The notes under the pieces: generated by a model
What the model was told of the DNA's origin: nothing
The model's input: only the letters and a program-made list of their open reading frames with translations
The model's database searches: none
Origin: Macrotis lagotis
Taxonomy: Eukaryota > Chordata > Mammalia > Peramelemorphia > Peramelidae
Assembly (NCBI RefSeq): GCF_037893015.1
Contig: NC_133663.1
Location: forward strand, 930,001 to 994,000
Length of the DNA stretch: 64,000 nucleotides
Direction: 5' to 3'
Shown here: in pieces, positions 12,801-21,016 of the stretch
Numbering within the stretch: position 1 is the first letter of the stretch
Layout of the letters: every line of letters begins with the position of its first letter
Made by a program: the position numbers and the translations under genes

Positions 12801-14366
12801 GGAGGCTGCATCGGCCCTGGAGGGTGTTGTATGAGGGGGGAGTCTCCAACACTGGGCAGTGGGGGAGCATCTAGCTGAGGAGGCCAGAAGGGGCAAGGGA
12901 CCCCCTCACTCATTACAATTCACACAGCATTGCTATAGATACACAGAAATCAAGGCTGCCAAGAACCCATTCTCCTGGGTTCAGCTCACCTGAGTCTGTC
13001 CCTTTTTTCTGCCTCTGATGGTGCCAGCTTGCTCCCTTCTCCCTGAAGGTCCCTGGCAGTGCTGCCATTCTAGGAAGGCTGCACAGACCAGAGTGGACTT
13101 GAATGTTGAGCAGCCTGGGCTGCCAGGCCCTTGTCATTAACCACACAAATCACCCCAACAGGGGACCTGGTCCTGGTCATAAGAATTGTCTGGAGGTCTC
13201 TTTCCGCATGTGGGAAGCCTGCCATTGGCGGGGCTAGGCACTCACGGCACTCCTCCTTAAGTTCGAAACAGTGAGCTAGTGACCAGAAGCTGGACTGCTG
13301 GTCCCAGCTGACCATGGTCACCAGAGACACTTCTGGGGCCAAGCTGGGGCACTGAGGGGGGGGAGCATAGAATTCCACCTGTTTGCCTCTCCCTGGGCTC
13401 CCCAGGATGCCAGCCATTCAGGGCAGCACCTGGACCCCACTGGTGCCAAGCCAAAGAATGGCTGAGGGAATAGGGATGGGAAGCTACACTGTGCACTGTT
13501 GGGGGGGGGTCAGGGAGGGCATCTCCGGGACACTGAGGCAGGAGCAGGAGGGAGATCGGGCAGAACATAGCCTCCAGCTCTATTTCACTGAGCCATGACC
13601 TCTCCCCTCCTTCCCAGGGACCCCGGCCAGGGGGCGCAGGAAAGCTGAGGCACCCCTGTTCCCGAGTCCATTCCCGGGGAGAAGTTCGGCGGCTCTGGAC
13701 CCGGCGCAGCGGCTCAAAGCAGCCCCCGGCTGACCCAGGGTAAGAGTGAGCCAGGGTGAGGGGGGGGGGAACCGAGAAACTGAGGCACAGGGGAGAGGAG
13801 AAAGAGAAAAAGGGGAGAAGGAGAGAAAGTGGAGAAGGGAAGACGAGGAGAGCGGAGACAGAAAGGGGCAGAGACAGACAGGAAGACATTATCTCTCAAT
13901 TAATACTGAATACTCAGGAAGGGCACCCCAAGCAGCCTCTGGGTGCAGGTGGCCCCCCCAGCAACCCCTGCTCCAAGTCCCTTGGCCTTGGGTCCTTCTC
14001 CCGCTCCCGAGCCCAGCACGGAGGCTTCCTCCGAGGGCAGTGCCAGCCTCCCAGGACCTGTCCTCCGAGGGCAGTGCCAGCCTCCCCGTGACTGTCCTCC
14101 GAGGGCAGTGCCAGTCTCCCGGGACCTGTCCTCCGAGGGCAGTGCCAGCCTCCCGGGACCTGTCCTCCGAGGGCAATGCCAGCCTCCCCGTGACTGTCCT
14201 CCGAGGGCAGTGCCAGCCTCCCCGGGGCCGACACTCCGAATGGTCCCGGGCCCTGCCCCCTCACCTTGGACTGGGTGAGCACCATGATGGGCAGCAGCAG
14301 AAAAGGCGTCAAGAAGAGGAAGAGGAAAGTCTTGAACTTCCTCAGGCAGCTCAGGACCGAGGCCAT
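1300..14366 (-). CDS. SLC13A5: SLC13A5, Na+/citrate cotransporter NaCT (5' seven coding exons; 3' part off the left edge)
   Basis: Seven exons on the minus strand join in phase: 14366-14265, 9863-9735, 8966-8830, 8429-8248, 7641-7488, 2267-2145 and 1515-1300. All introns are GT-AG. They encode residues 1-347 of a protein usually near 568. The family (SLC13/DASS) imports citrate with sodium across the plasma membrane, mainly in liver and neurons. Visible landmarks are the hydrophobic start [16 protein letters not shown], the [15 protein letters not shown] helix of exon 2, the first SNT substrate/sodium motif at S140-N141-T142 in exon 4 (same numbering as I recall for human), TGTGPN at 221-226, and [13 protein letters not shown] before a transmembrane segment in exon 7. 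Neighbouring XAF1 and FBXO39 favour SLC13A5 over its paralogues SLC13A2 and SLC13A3. The second SNT motif and the C-terminal half are outside the window. The loop around residues 150-190 is the least conserved part. No break is visible in the coding part. Confidence 0.95.
2145..2267 (-). CDS. SLC13A5: SLC13A5 coding exon 6 (residues 235-276)
   Basis: The acceptor is CTCCAG|C and the donor CCAA|GTAAGT, giving 123 bp, phase 2 to 2. It encodes [20 protein letters not shown] and a transmembrane helix rich in Trp and Leu. The 5.2 kb intron before it holds LINE and SINE insertions. Confidence 0.92.
2934..3079 (-). repeat. tRNA-derived SINE, short young family, minus strand
   Basis: Read on the minus strand this has the GGTGGCTGGATGG head, the TGAACTCAGG/GGTTCAAAT B-box-like block reversed, and the GCCTTGCAAAAACC end. 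It lies in SLC13A5 intron 5. Confidence 0.85.
3232..3312 (-). repeat. MIR core relic
   Basis: The block 'TATCTCTGTTTTACAGATGAGGAAACTGAAG' type wording is the MIR core reversed. It is short and diverged. Confidence 0.6.
3330..3800 (+). repeat. Probable L1 3' end relic
   Basis: The remnant carries weakened forms of the L1 3' wording: 'ATGAACAGATATTGAATGAAGT', then a T-rich run, 'GGATGGCTCTCTGGGAGGGG'-like text and an A-rich end. It is more diverged than the L1 copies at 19.7, 35 and 61.4 kb. Confidence 0.45.
3880..4025 (-). repeat. Older long-type SINE remnant
   Basis: Fragments of the long SINE are visible in reverse: 'GAATCATTTCAGTCATGTC', 'GTTTTCTTGGGAGAGATAC', then 'TCTTATCCACCAAGGAGTCACCTAGCTACCC'-like ending. 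The central part is lost. Confidence 0.6.
4026..5221. other. SLC13A5 intron 5, unassigned stretch
   Basis: No gene or clear repeat is recognised. On the minus strand 4385-4594 is an open frame of 69 codons with a helical, charged composition ([17 protein letters not shown]), but no domain is recognised and it lies inside an SLC13A5 intron. Confidence 0.35.
5222..5379 (+). repeat. tRNA-derived SINE, short young family
   Basis: This is a near full-length copy: GGTGGCTAGGTAGCACAGTG head, GGGTTCAAATCC box B, ACTTAATAATTACCTAGCTG, then TTGCCTTGCAAAAACC and an A tail. Confidence 0.9.
5395..5950 (-). repeat. Non-L1 LINE, 3' end of the ORF with a zinc-finger-like terminus
   Basis: The minus strand encodes [20 protein letters not shown] near its end, the CxxCGR-F...GL-SH ending of several non-L1 LINE polyproteins. 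Upstream coding text is degraded. A SINE (5681-5854) interrupts it, with flanking ACATTGCATTTTCT / ACATTGAATTTTCT copies that look like its target duplication. A second fragment of the same type lies at 21785-22060 on the other strand. The clade is not settled from sequence alone. Confidence 0.6.
5681..5854 (+). repeat. tRNA-derived SINE inserted in a LINE relic
   Basis: The full-length young-type copy ends in AAACAACAACAACAAC then an A run. The flanks 5667-5680 and 5855-5868 are the same 14-mer with one mismatch, so the insertion junctions are clear. Confidence 0.9.
5930..7150 (+). repeat. L1 3' end (ORF2 C-terminal part and 3' UTR)
   Basis: L1 wording is clear: 'AAATACAAATTAAGACAATAATGAGGTACC', 'CTGGAGAACAATTTGGAACTATG'-like text, 'GGGAACTGAGCAGAAC' and an ending near 'AACAGTTAATGTGGGGGGAATAAAAAA'. 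Coding is broken throughout. A TC tract (6762-6887) has grown inside the 3' UTR. Confidence 0.8.
6762..6966. repeat. (TC)n microsatellite and pyrimidine tract
   Basis: About 65 TC units with occasional TG and TT, followed by CCCTCC/TTCC pyrimidine text. Open frames coding only Ser-Leu or Arg-Glu across this tract are repeat artefacts. Confidence 0.95.
7488..7641 (-). CDS. SLC13A5: SLC13A5 coding exon 5 (residues 184-235)
   Basis: The acceptor is TTTACAG|GG and the donor AAC AC|GTAAGT, giving 154 bp, phase 1 to 2. It encodes [19 protein letters not shown] and the TGTGPN motif that lines the substrate site in SLC13 proteins. Confidence 0.94.
8248..8429 (-). CDS. SLC13A5: SLC13A5 coding exon 4, with the first SNT motif (residues 123-184)
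   Basis: The acceptor is CCTGTAG|C and the donor CCAAG|GTGAG, giving 182 bp, phase 2 to 1. It encodes [16 protein letters not shown], whose SNT is the first of two motifs that bind sodium and citrate. The following loop ([20 protein letters not shown]) is acidic and variable. Confidence 0.94.
8830..8966 (-). CDS. SLC13A5: SLC13A5 coding exon 3 (residues 78-123)
   Basis: The acceptor is CTTGTAG|GTTTGT and the donor TT|GTATGT, giving 137 bp, phase 0 to 2. It encodes [16 protein letters not shown] and [17 protein letters not shown], typical of the family. The donor was chosen because it restores phase with exon 4 and gives GISPGF-LMLGFM, matching the family's GAKPAR-LMLGFM. Confidence 0.92.
8992..9182. 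repeat. Degenerate (TCTG)n tract in SLC13A5 intron 2
   Basis: TCTG and TCTA tetranucleotides are repeated with many interruptions, ending just before a duplicated intronic segment that starts at 9195. Confidence 0.85.
9195..9453. repeat. Intronic duplicated segment, copy 1 (intron 2)
   Basis: It shares long runs with 10611-10871, for example CCATGACCTCTCAG, ACCCAAGAAAGAAGCCA, GGTGACCAGAAATGACTTTG and CATCATTTGGGGAAATC. The two copies bracket SLC13A5 exon 2, about 1.42 kb apart. It may be a local duplication or two copies of an unnamed repeat. Confidence 0.75.
9735..9863 (-). CDS. SLC13A5: SLC13A5 coding exon 2 (residues 35-77)
   Basis: The acceptor is TTGCAG|AGT and the donor AAGCAG|GTAAGT, giving 129 bp, phase 0 to 0. 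It encodes [16 protein letters not shown] and the [15 protein letters not shown] signature shared by SLC13 transporters. The exon is flanked on both sides by copies of a ~260 bp intronic repeat (9195-9453 and 10611-10871). Confidence 0.94.
10240..10490 (-). repeat. MIR/THER-type SINE, minus strand
   Basis: A reversed MIR-like element: 'ATAAATGAGGAAACTGAGGCAA', 'GACTTGCCCAGGATCACAC' and a reversed tRNA-like end. It lies in intron 1 beside a plus-strand copy at 10495-10612. Confidence 0.7.
10495..10612 (+). repeat. MIR-type SINE fragment, plus strand
   Basis: The text 'CTCCCTGTGTGATTTGGGATAAGT' followed by 'CTCAGTTTCCTCTTAAGTAAAATGGGGA' is the MIR core. It runs directly into the duplicated segment beginning at 10611. 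Confidence 0.65.
10611..10871. repeat. Intronic duplicated segment, copy 2 (intron 1)
   Basis: This is the partner of 9195-9453, in the same orientation. Similarity stops at both ends: upstream copy 1 has TCTG repeats and copy 2 a MIR core; downstream the sequences differ after GGGGAAATC. Confidence 0.75.
10872..13780. other. SLC13A5 intron 1, largely unassigned
   Basis: Mostly unique-looking, GC-moderate sequence. An L2-like tail ('AACAGCTGGCACATTGGTGCTTTGTAAAGC' type wording) is visible near 12380-12470. Runs of G at about 13359-13366 and 13501-13510 and a GA-rich tract at 13784-13875 are the only simple repeats. The open frames here have no recognised domain and no conserved splice context. 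Confidence 0.4.
14027..14226. repeat. 34-bp minisatellite, six units, in SLC13A5 intron 1
   Basis: Units begin at 14027, 14061, 14095, 14129, 14163 and 14197 (the last one partial). Each starts TCCTCCGAGGGCAGTGCCAG. The ends alternate between two types, GGGACCTG and CGTGACTG. The array ends about 38 bp from the exon 1 donor. The period is not a multiple of three and the array is not coding. Confidence 0.93.
14265..14366 (-). CDS. SLC13A5: SLC13A5 coding exon 1 (residues 1-34)
   Basis: This exon starts at the CAT (minus ATG) of 14364-14366 and ends at AAG|GTGAG, phase 0. It encodes the short cytosolic N-terminus and the first hydrophobic helix. The start is chosen because it gives the family-typical MAS start and lies just inside a CpG-rich promoter. 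Confidence 0.93.
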
Positions 14367-15175
14367 CTTTCCTCGGGGAGCAGGAGCCGGGCCGGGAGGA
14401 CCGGCAGCGGGCGCCGCCGCCTTAAGTAGAGGCTGCGGCCGGGAGGGGGGCCCCCGGGGCTGGCGGGGGGAGGGGGCGCAATTCCCTCCCTCGCGGCTCC
14501 GGCCTGTTTCGGCCCCGCCCCCCGGGCCGCGGGTCGGGCATCGGAGTGGGGGGGGGGGGCTCCCCCTCTGCCCGGCCCCTCGCCCAGCCCCGCTCTCTCT
14601 CCCCTACCCCCCTAGGGCCCCGCCCCTGAGCTCATCGCCCACCCCGGGGGCCGGGGTGCGGGAGGTGCCACGCAGCCCAGGGAAGCTTTCTGTCCCGGGT
14701 TTCCCGCGCTGTCCCGCAGCAGTAACGGACACCAACGTCCACCCCCTCCCCACGAGGGCCATTCTTCCTCCCCATCCTCGGGTGCGCAGGTGCCGGGGCC
14801 GCCCCACAAAGCTGCCCCCTCCCCGAGGCGCGCCCCTGCCTCTCCTCCCCAAGCTGTCAGCCCCCCCCCCAGGGGAATTCCTAGCCGCCCACCCCCTCTG
14901 CCACAGCCTGGGAGACCCCTGAGCGGCCCCCGCTGAAGTCTGCGCCCTGGTCCTCTGGCCAGACTGCTCTAACGGGGCCCCGCGGGCTCCCTCCTGTCCC
15001 TCTCCTGTCCTCCGGCCTTTCTCTGGCACCCGCTGCCCTCGGCCCAGAGGACTATCCCCAGGTCCCTGGCGCTCGCTCCTTTCTGCCCTGGCTGGAGCCT
15101 CCCGCTGGCCAGCCCGGCCCCAAGGCCGGAGGGCTCCGTCAGCCCTTCTCCCAGACGCCCTCCGCTGGACGGGAC
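14350..15175. promoter_or_regulatory. SLC13A5: CpG-rich promoter of SLC13A5
   Basis: GC-rich, CpG-dense sequence begins at the coding start and extends about 800 bp upstream on the minus strand. A CTACTTAAGG element at about 14422-14431, some 55 bp above the ATG, is the nearest thing to a TATA-like box. The transcription start cannot be placed from sequence alone. Confidence 0.65.
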
Positions 15176-15180
15176 GTCCA

Positions 15181-15235
<55 letters not shown>

Positions 15236-15295
15236 ACACAGACACACAGACACACACAGAGACACAGACACACACACACACACACACACACACCT
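15181..15295. repeat. (CA)n microsatellite
   Basis: Two long CA runs are joined by CAGACA/CAGAGA interruptions. This is potentially Z-forming DNA, about 0.8 kb above SLC13A5. Confidence 0.95.
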
Positions 15296-15484
15296 CTCTG
15301 TCGTTCTCTGTCTCTCTCTGTCTCTGTCTCTCTCCATCTCTCTGTCTGTCTCTCTGTCTCTCTCTCTGTCTCTGTCTCTCTCTGTCTCTGTCTCTCTGTC
15401 TCTGTCTCTCTCTCCATCTCTCTGTCTCTGTATCTCTCTGTCTCTCTGTCTCTCTCTCTGTCTCTCTCTGTCTCTGTCTCTCTG

Positions 15485-15515
<31 letters not shown>

Positions 15516-15777
15516 TCTCTGTCTCTCTGTCTCTCTGTGTCTCTCTCTCTGTCTCTCTCTTTCTCTCTGTCTCTCTCTCACCTCTGTCTCTCTGTCTCTG
15601 TCTCTCTCCATCTCTCTGTCTCTGTCTCTCTGTCTCTGTCTCTCTTTCTGTCTCTCTTTCTGTCTCTCTTTCTGTCTCTCCCTGTCTCTCTGTCTCTCTC
15701 TGTGTCTCTCTCTCTGTCTCTCTCTTTCTCTCTGTCTCTCTCTCACCTCTGTCTCTCTGTCTCTCTCTCTCTCTCTG

Positions 15778-15808
<31 letters not shown>

Positions 15809-15909
15809 GTCTCTCTGTCTCTCTCTGTCTCTCTGTCTCTCTCTGTCTCTCTGTCTCTGTCTGTCTCTGTCTCTCTGTCTCTCTCTGTCTCTCTCTTTCT
15901 CTCTGTCTC

Positions 15910-15945
<36 letters not shown>

Positions 15946-15950
15946 CTCCA
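15296..15950. repeat. (TCTCTG)n hexanucleotide-like array, ~650 bp
   Basis: An imperfect TCTCTG/TCTG array with strong strand asymmetry, followed at 15961-15974 by a run of 14 G. All frames stay open on both strands and give Ser-Leu or Arg-Glu-Gln peptides; these are repeat translations, not genes. Confidence 0.95.
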
Positions 15951-16107
15951 GTCGGGTCGTGGGGGGGGGGGGGGCGACTAGAATTGCTGAGAGGCGGCTT
16001 CAGCCTGGTGGCCTGGGTCTTCCTCCTTAGAGGATCTGGACTTGGACTGGCTGGCCATTCGCCACTCCTGCAGCAGGGGGCGACATAGTGCACAGAATGC
16101 CTCCCTC

Positions 16108-16310
16108 CCCTGCAAGTCAGACTGAGTTCAAATCTGATCTCAGACTATTAGCTGTGTGATCCTGGACAAGTCACCTCAGCCTGTTTGCCTCAGTTTCCTC
16201 ATCTGTAAAATGGGTCGGAGAAGAGAATGGCAAACCACTCCAGGATCTTTGCCAAGAAAATCCTTCATGGGGTGAGGAAGGGTCAGACCTGACTGAAACA
16301 GCAACAACAA
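16108..16310 (+). repeat. Long-type tRNA-derived SINE
   Basis: The order is GAGTTCAAATCTGATCTCAGAC, CTAGCTGTGTGAT-like block, CTCAGTTTCCTCATCTGTAAAATG, GGCAAACCACTCCAG, then GGTCAGACCTGACTGAAACAG and CAACAACAA. This is the older, longer SINE of the window. Confidence 0.85.
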
Positions 16311-17255
16311 ATTTAGTGTTCTCTTTGATTCTTTGTGTTGGTGGGAGACAGGTTTGTCCTGGGAAATGTTTGTGGTGAATGTTTTTACTACTTCATCTTA
16401 CTTTGTCCACAGGCTAATTGCTAAGGTGAGTAGCTATGGTTCTGGGACTATAGACTCCCAGCACCCTCCAACCTTCAGATAACAGTAACCCTCTAGGAAC
16501 CCAACCAAGAAATGCAAGTTGGGAAAGTGGGCCAGAGAGGGTGATACAGTCTCCCCTTGTGCCCAATCTAATGGTCTTTTTTCTTGGCAGCCTCTGACAC
16601 CGTCAGTACTCTTCTCCATCATCTCCTCTCTAGCTTTTCAGGCTACTTCTCTCCTAATTCTTTCCGTGACCACTCCTTGTCTTTCCTGTCACATCCACTC
16701 ACCATGAGAATCAGAGTCAGTTAGCATTAAATGCCTGTCATAGATCAGAGATTGTTTTAAGAGCTGGGGATACAAAGGCACAAAGATGGTTTCTGCCCAC
16801 CAGAGGCTTGCAGGATAAAGGAATAGAAAAACACATAAAAAGAAGCTGAAATGGGAGAGACTCCCTGAAGGCAACATCTGAGAGTCTTTCGGCTGTGTGG
16901 GAAATGATCTGCAGAGGTATCCAATAGACAGTGGGCAGAGAGGAATGAGGTGGGGAGTGCATGAGGCAAATGGCCTGAGCCTCTCCTTAAATGGAAGACC
17001 CTCAGGGAGCCGCTGGCCAGAGATCATTCCCACCCTTTCCAATTATGAATGTTTCTCAGAGTTCTTCTCCCTCTATAATATTTCCCATGCACACTCATGG
17101 ATTCAATGGCCATTTCAGTGTTGATGACTATCGCATCATCTTTGCTGCCTTCTAGACATATGTGTCCAAATGCCTTTCATTGCCCAGCATCCAATTCGAG
17201 TTCAGAGACCCAGGGCAGACTAAAGAGGAACCTTGCCCACAGGGGTGATATTCCA
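16311..17255. other. Intergenic, upstream of SLC13A5
   Basis: 16715-16860 looks like an ancient CR1/L3-type 3' end (ATTAAATGCCTGTCATAGATCA then GAGCTGGGGATACAAAGGCA wording). The rest is unassigned. No gene is recognised. Confidence 0.4.
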
Positions 17256-18265
17256 GCTAGGCAGCATCTGGCAAAAGGAAGAAGACAGCAACAAAAGGAT
17301 CTCACTTCTACCATTAATCCAGCCTGTAGAGGAATAAACAGAGAAGACATCTCAGATCCTAGAGGAGCCTATAGTTCTGACCCATTGAGATCCTGAATAA
17401 GATGATACCCCAAGAAAGCAACACCATTGATGTATACCAACCCTTGAGAAGTATAATAGGACAAAACCCTAACATTCCAGGAAGAAGCCTGGAAGAATTA
17501 GCAAACAAAAAAGTAATCCCTTCCTAAGGGATGGCGTATTATGGCGGCAGAAACACAAACACAGAGGAATATAATGATTCCAAAGCATCTAAAAGCAAAG
17601 CCTTAAAGAAAAACCTAATTTGGACACAAACTTAGATAAAGGAAGAGTTTTTAAAAGAGATTAAAATGGTTTTTTTAATAAAATTAGAATGATTGAGCAA
17701 CAACTGGAAAATAAATGAGAAACATGAAAGAAAGAATTGGAAATTTTGCATCCTGGGACAAGAAAAAATACTCAAGAAAACTTCTTAAAATCATGATTGG
17801 TTGAGTGGAAAATAATTCTATGAGACATCAAGTAACAAGATGAAAAAAAAAATTTTAAATAGAAGAAAATGTGAACTATCTCATAGGAAAACAACTGACC
17901 TGGACAATGGTTTGAGGAGGTCCAACTAAAAGCCAAGGAAAAAAGAAACTTTGAAATATTTCAAGAAATGATGAAGGAAAACTGTCCAGTTATCTTAGAA
18001 CTAGAGAAATTGAGAGAATTTTCTGATTGCCTCCTGAAAGAAATGCCAAAATGAAAAATCCCAGGGATTTGTCTAAATTCCAGAGTTCTCAGGTCAAGGA
18101 GAAAATGCAGTCAGAAAGAAATACTTAAAATACCTTGGAGCCACAGTCAGGATCACACAACATTTAGCAGCCACAAGAAACAAGTATAGGGCTTGGGATA
18201 TGATATTCCAGAAGACAAAGAAGCTAGGATTACAACCAAGAATAACCTACTCAAGAAACATGAAT
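17256..18265 (+). repeat. L1 5' part (5' UTR and ORF1-like), degenerate
   Basis: L1 ORF1 wording is recognisable: 'GAAAATGTGAACTATCTCATAGG', 'AACAACTGACCTGGACAATGG', 'TTGCCTCCTGAAAGAAATGCC' and 'GATATGATATTCCAGAAGACAAAG'. It stops abruptly where a second L1 head begins near 18266. Confidence 0.7.
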
Positions 18266-19690
18266 ATAAGGGGCCAAGCCAAAATGGTCCAGTAGAAAAG
18301 CCCTAAAAAGAGCTCTCCCAAATTTCCTTCCAAACCTACAGACCTCAAAAGCTAGCTGTGCAAAAGCAAGAAAAGTCTGAAGCTTGGGACAGTGTCCTGT
18401 TCACCCCAGGACCAGAGACCAGCTTTGACATAGTTAAAAGTCAAGAAATAGTCTAGGAAAATGAGAGAAACAAAAATAACCTGACTATAAAAATGTACTA
18501 TGGTGACAGGGAAAATCAAGGTACAAACCCAGAAGAAGGCTACAAGCAAAACCTGAAAGAAAACTGTGACTTGGTCACAGACCCTGAAAAAGAATTCCTG
18601 GAAGAGTTCAAAGGGATTTTAAAATTTGAAGACTAGAAGTAAAGGAAAAATTGTGGGAAGAAATGAGTGGTGCAAGAAAATGATGTGAGTCATCACCTTA
18701 GTAAAAGAGGCACAAAAACAAGATAATGCCTTTAAAAAATTGTATAAATGGAAAAATCAGTACAAATAATTCCTTAAAAACTGGAATTGAGTGCAAACTA
18801 ATGACTTTATGAGAAATCAATATCAATCAAAATCAAAAGAATGAAAAATAGAAGAAAACATCTCCCTGGAAAAACAACCAACCTGGAAAATAAATCCAAG
18901 AGAAATAATTTATGAATAACAGAACTACTTGAAAACCATAATTTAAAAAAAAAATCCTGGAAAGTATCTTTTAAGAAGGTATTAAGGAAAACTACCCTGA
19001 TCTCCCAGAACCACAGGGTAAAAGGAAGTTGAATGGATCCACCAATCACCTCCTGAAAGAGACCAGGAATATTATAAGCCAAATTCCAGGATGTAAGCAG
19101 GCAGAACAAAACAGTTCAAATACTGAGGAGTCACAGTCAGAATTACATAGGATTTAGAAGCTTCTACATTAAAGGAATGGAAGGGTTAGAATATGATATT
19201 CCTGAATGCATAGGAGCTAGGATCATAATCCAGCCAACCTTATCACCTAATCTTTCGAGGGGGAGGGGGAAGCTTTCAAGTATTCCTGATAAAAAGTCAA
19301 GAGCTAAATAGAAAATTTGACTTTCAAATACAAGACTCAAGAAGTCTACAAAGGTAAATATGAAAGAATAACAATGAGGATAAAATATTTTCTCTTCTAT
19401 AGGGGAAGTTGTACAGCCTAGGAATTTAATCATTTTTACGGGGAGTTCTAAAACAGTATACACTTAGCACAGATGTGAAGTAACAGTGTTACTATGATTT
19501 CAAAAAATTAAAATTAAGGAGCAATAAAGAGGGATACACTGGGAGGAGGAGGGAGGAAAAAGTGGGGAAACAAAAGAGTCATGCCAGGAAGACATTTTAT
19601 AATGGAGAAAATGGGAGGAGGGGAGAGGGTGATGGGCAACACTTGAACCTTCCTCTCATTAGAATTGTTATTCTCTCAAAAAGAATTAGG

Positions 19691-20470
19691 TATGTGACCA
19701 GAAAGGACAATGATCAGTGCTGGAAGGGATGTGGGAAATCTGGGATACTAATACATTGTTGGTGGAGCTGTGAACTTCTCCAACCTTTCTGGAGAGCAAC
19801 TGGGAATTATGCCCAAAAGGCAACAAAAATGTGCATACCCTTTGATCCACAATACCACTACTGGGACTATACCCTGAAGAGATGATGGAAAAGGGTAAAA
19901 ACATCACTTGTACAGGTGGCAAAGAATTGGAAATTGAGTGAATGTCCATCAATTGGGGCAAATTGTGGTATATGTACATTATGGAACACCACTGTTCTGT
20001 TAGAAACCAGGAGGGATGGGAATTCAGGGAAGCCTGGAGGAATCTGCATGAACTGATGTTGAGTGAGATGAACAGAACCAGAAGAACATTATACACCCCA
20101 ACAGCAACATGGGAGTGATGATCAACCTTGATGGACTTGCTCATTCCATCAGTGCAACAATCAGGGACAATTTGGGGCTGTCTGCAATGGAGAATACTAT
20201 CTGCATCCAGAGAAACAATTGTGGAGTTTGAACAAAGACCAAGGACTATTACCCTTAATTTGAAAAAAAAAGCAAACATTATCTTATTATGTAATTTTGC
20301 TATCTCTATTTTTCTTAAGGATCTGATTTCTCTCTCATCACATTCAACTTAGATCAATATATACCATGGAAACAAAGACCAACAGACTACTTTCTCTGGG
20401 GGTGGGAGGGGGGAAGCAAGATTAGGAGAAAAATTGTAAAATTCAAAATAAATAAAATCTTTGATTAAAA
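19691..20470 (+). repeat. Younger 5'-truncated L1 3' end, nested in the older L1
   Basis: It runs from 'GATCAGTGCTGGAAGGGATGTGG' through the ORF2 C-terminus and 3' UTR to AAAATAAATAAAATC. It is flanked by AAAAGAATTAGG at 19679-19690 and 20471-20482, so the insertion ends are clear. Confidence 0.88.
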
Positions 20471-20482
20471 AAAAGAATTAGG

Positions 20483-20623
20483 GGTGGGTAGGTGGCGCAG
20501 TGAATAAAGCACCGGCCCTGGAGTCAGGAGTACCTGGGTTCAAATCCAGTCTCAGACACTTAATAATGATCTAGCTGTGTGACCTTGGGCAAGCCACTTA
20601 ACCCCATTTGCCTTGCAAAAAAA
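20483..20623 (+). repeat. tRNA-derived SINE next to the nested L1
   Basis: A near full-length young SINE. AAAAGAATTAGG precedes it (20471-20482) and follows it (20624-20635); the first of these is also the right flank of the nested L1. Confidence 0.9.
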
Positions 20624-20870
20624 AAAAGAATTAGGTTCTTACCCTTCAGAGAAACAGGAGAGGAAGAGAAGGGGAAGGGAACTGATAGAAGGGTAAATTA
20701 AGGGAAGTAGTGATCAGAATTAAAACAGACTTGAGGGAGGACAGGTTAACAAAGGGGAAGGGGTTGTGAATGGAATAAACTCATGAAAGGAAAGGAGATA
20801 GCAGATGGGATTAAAAATCAGAATCTTAACAATATGGTTGTTTTATTTTTGTAAGAAAAACACTTGAAAC

Positions 20871-21016
20871 TGTTTTATTATAGTTTTATTTTTGCCAAGG
20901 CAGTAGGGTTAAATGACTTGCCCAAGGTCGCATAGATAGGTAAGTGTCAGATTTGAACTCTGATCCTTCAGACTCCGAGGCTGGTGCTCTATCCACTGTG
21001 CCACCTAGCTGCCCCT
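20871..21016 (-). repeat. tRNA-derived SINE, minus strand, in L1
   Basis: A reversed SINE ending GCCACCTAGCTGCCCC. TTGAAAC flanks it at 20864-20870 and 21017-21023, consistent with a short target duplication. Confidence 0.85.

Noticed and set aside
13746-14429. 227-codon and overlapping plus/minus open frames over SLC13A5 exon 1
   Set aside because: They arise from the 34-bp minisatellite, whose period (not a multiple of 3) shifts frame each unit; no domain and no splice support.
14604-15746. 380-codon minus-strand open frame rich in Arg-Glu-Gln
   Set aside because: It is the translation of the (TCTCTG)n and (CA)n arrays plus GC-rich promoter DNA; the frame is open because the repeats contain no stop.
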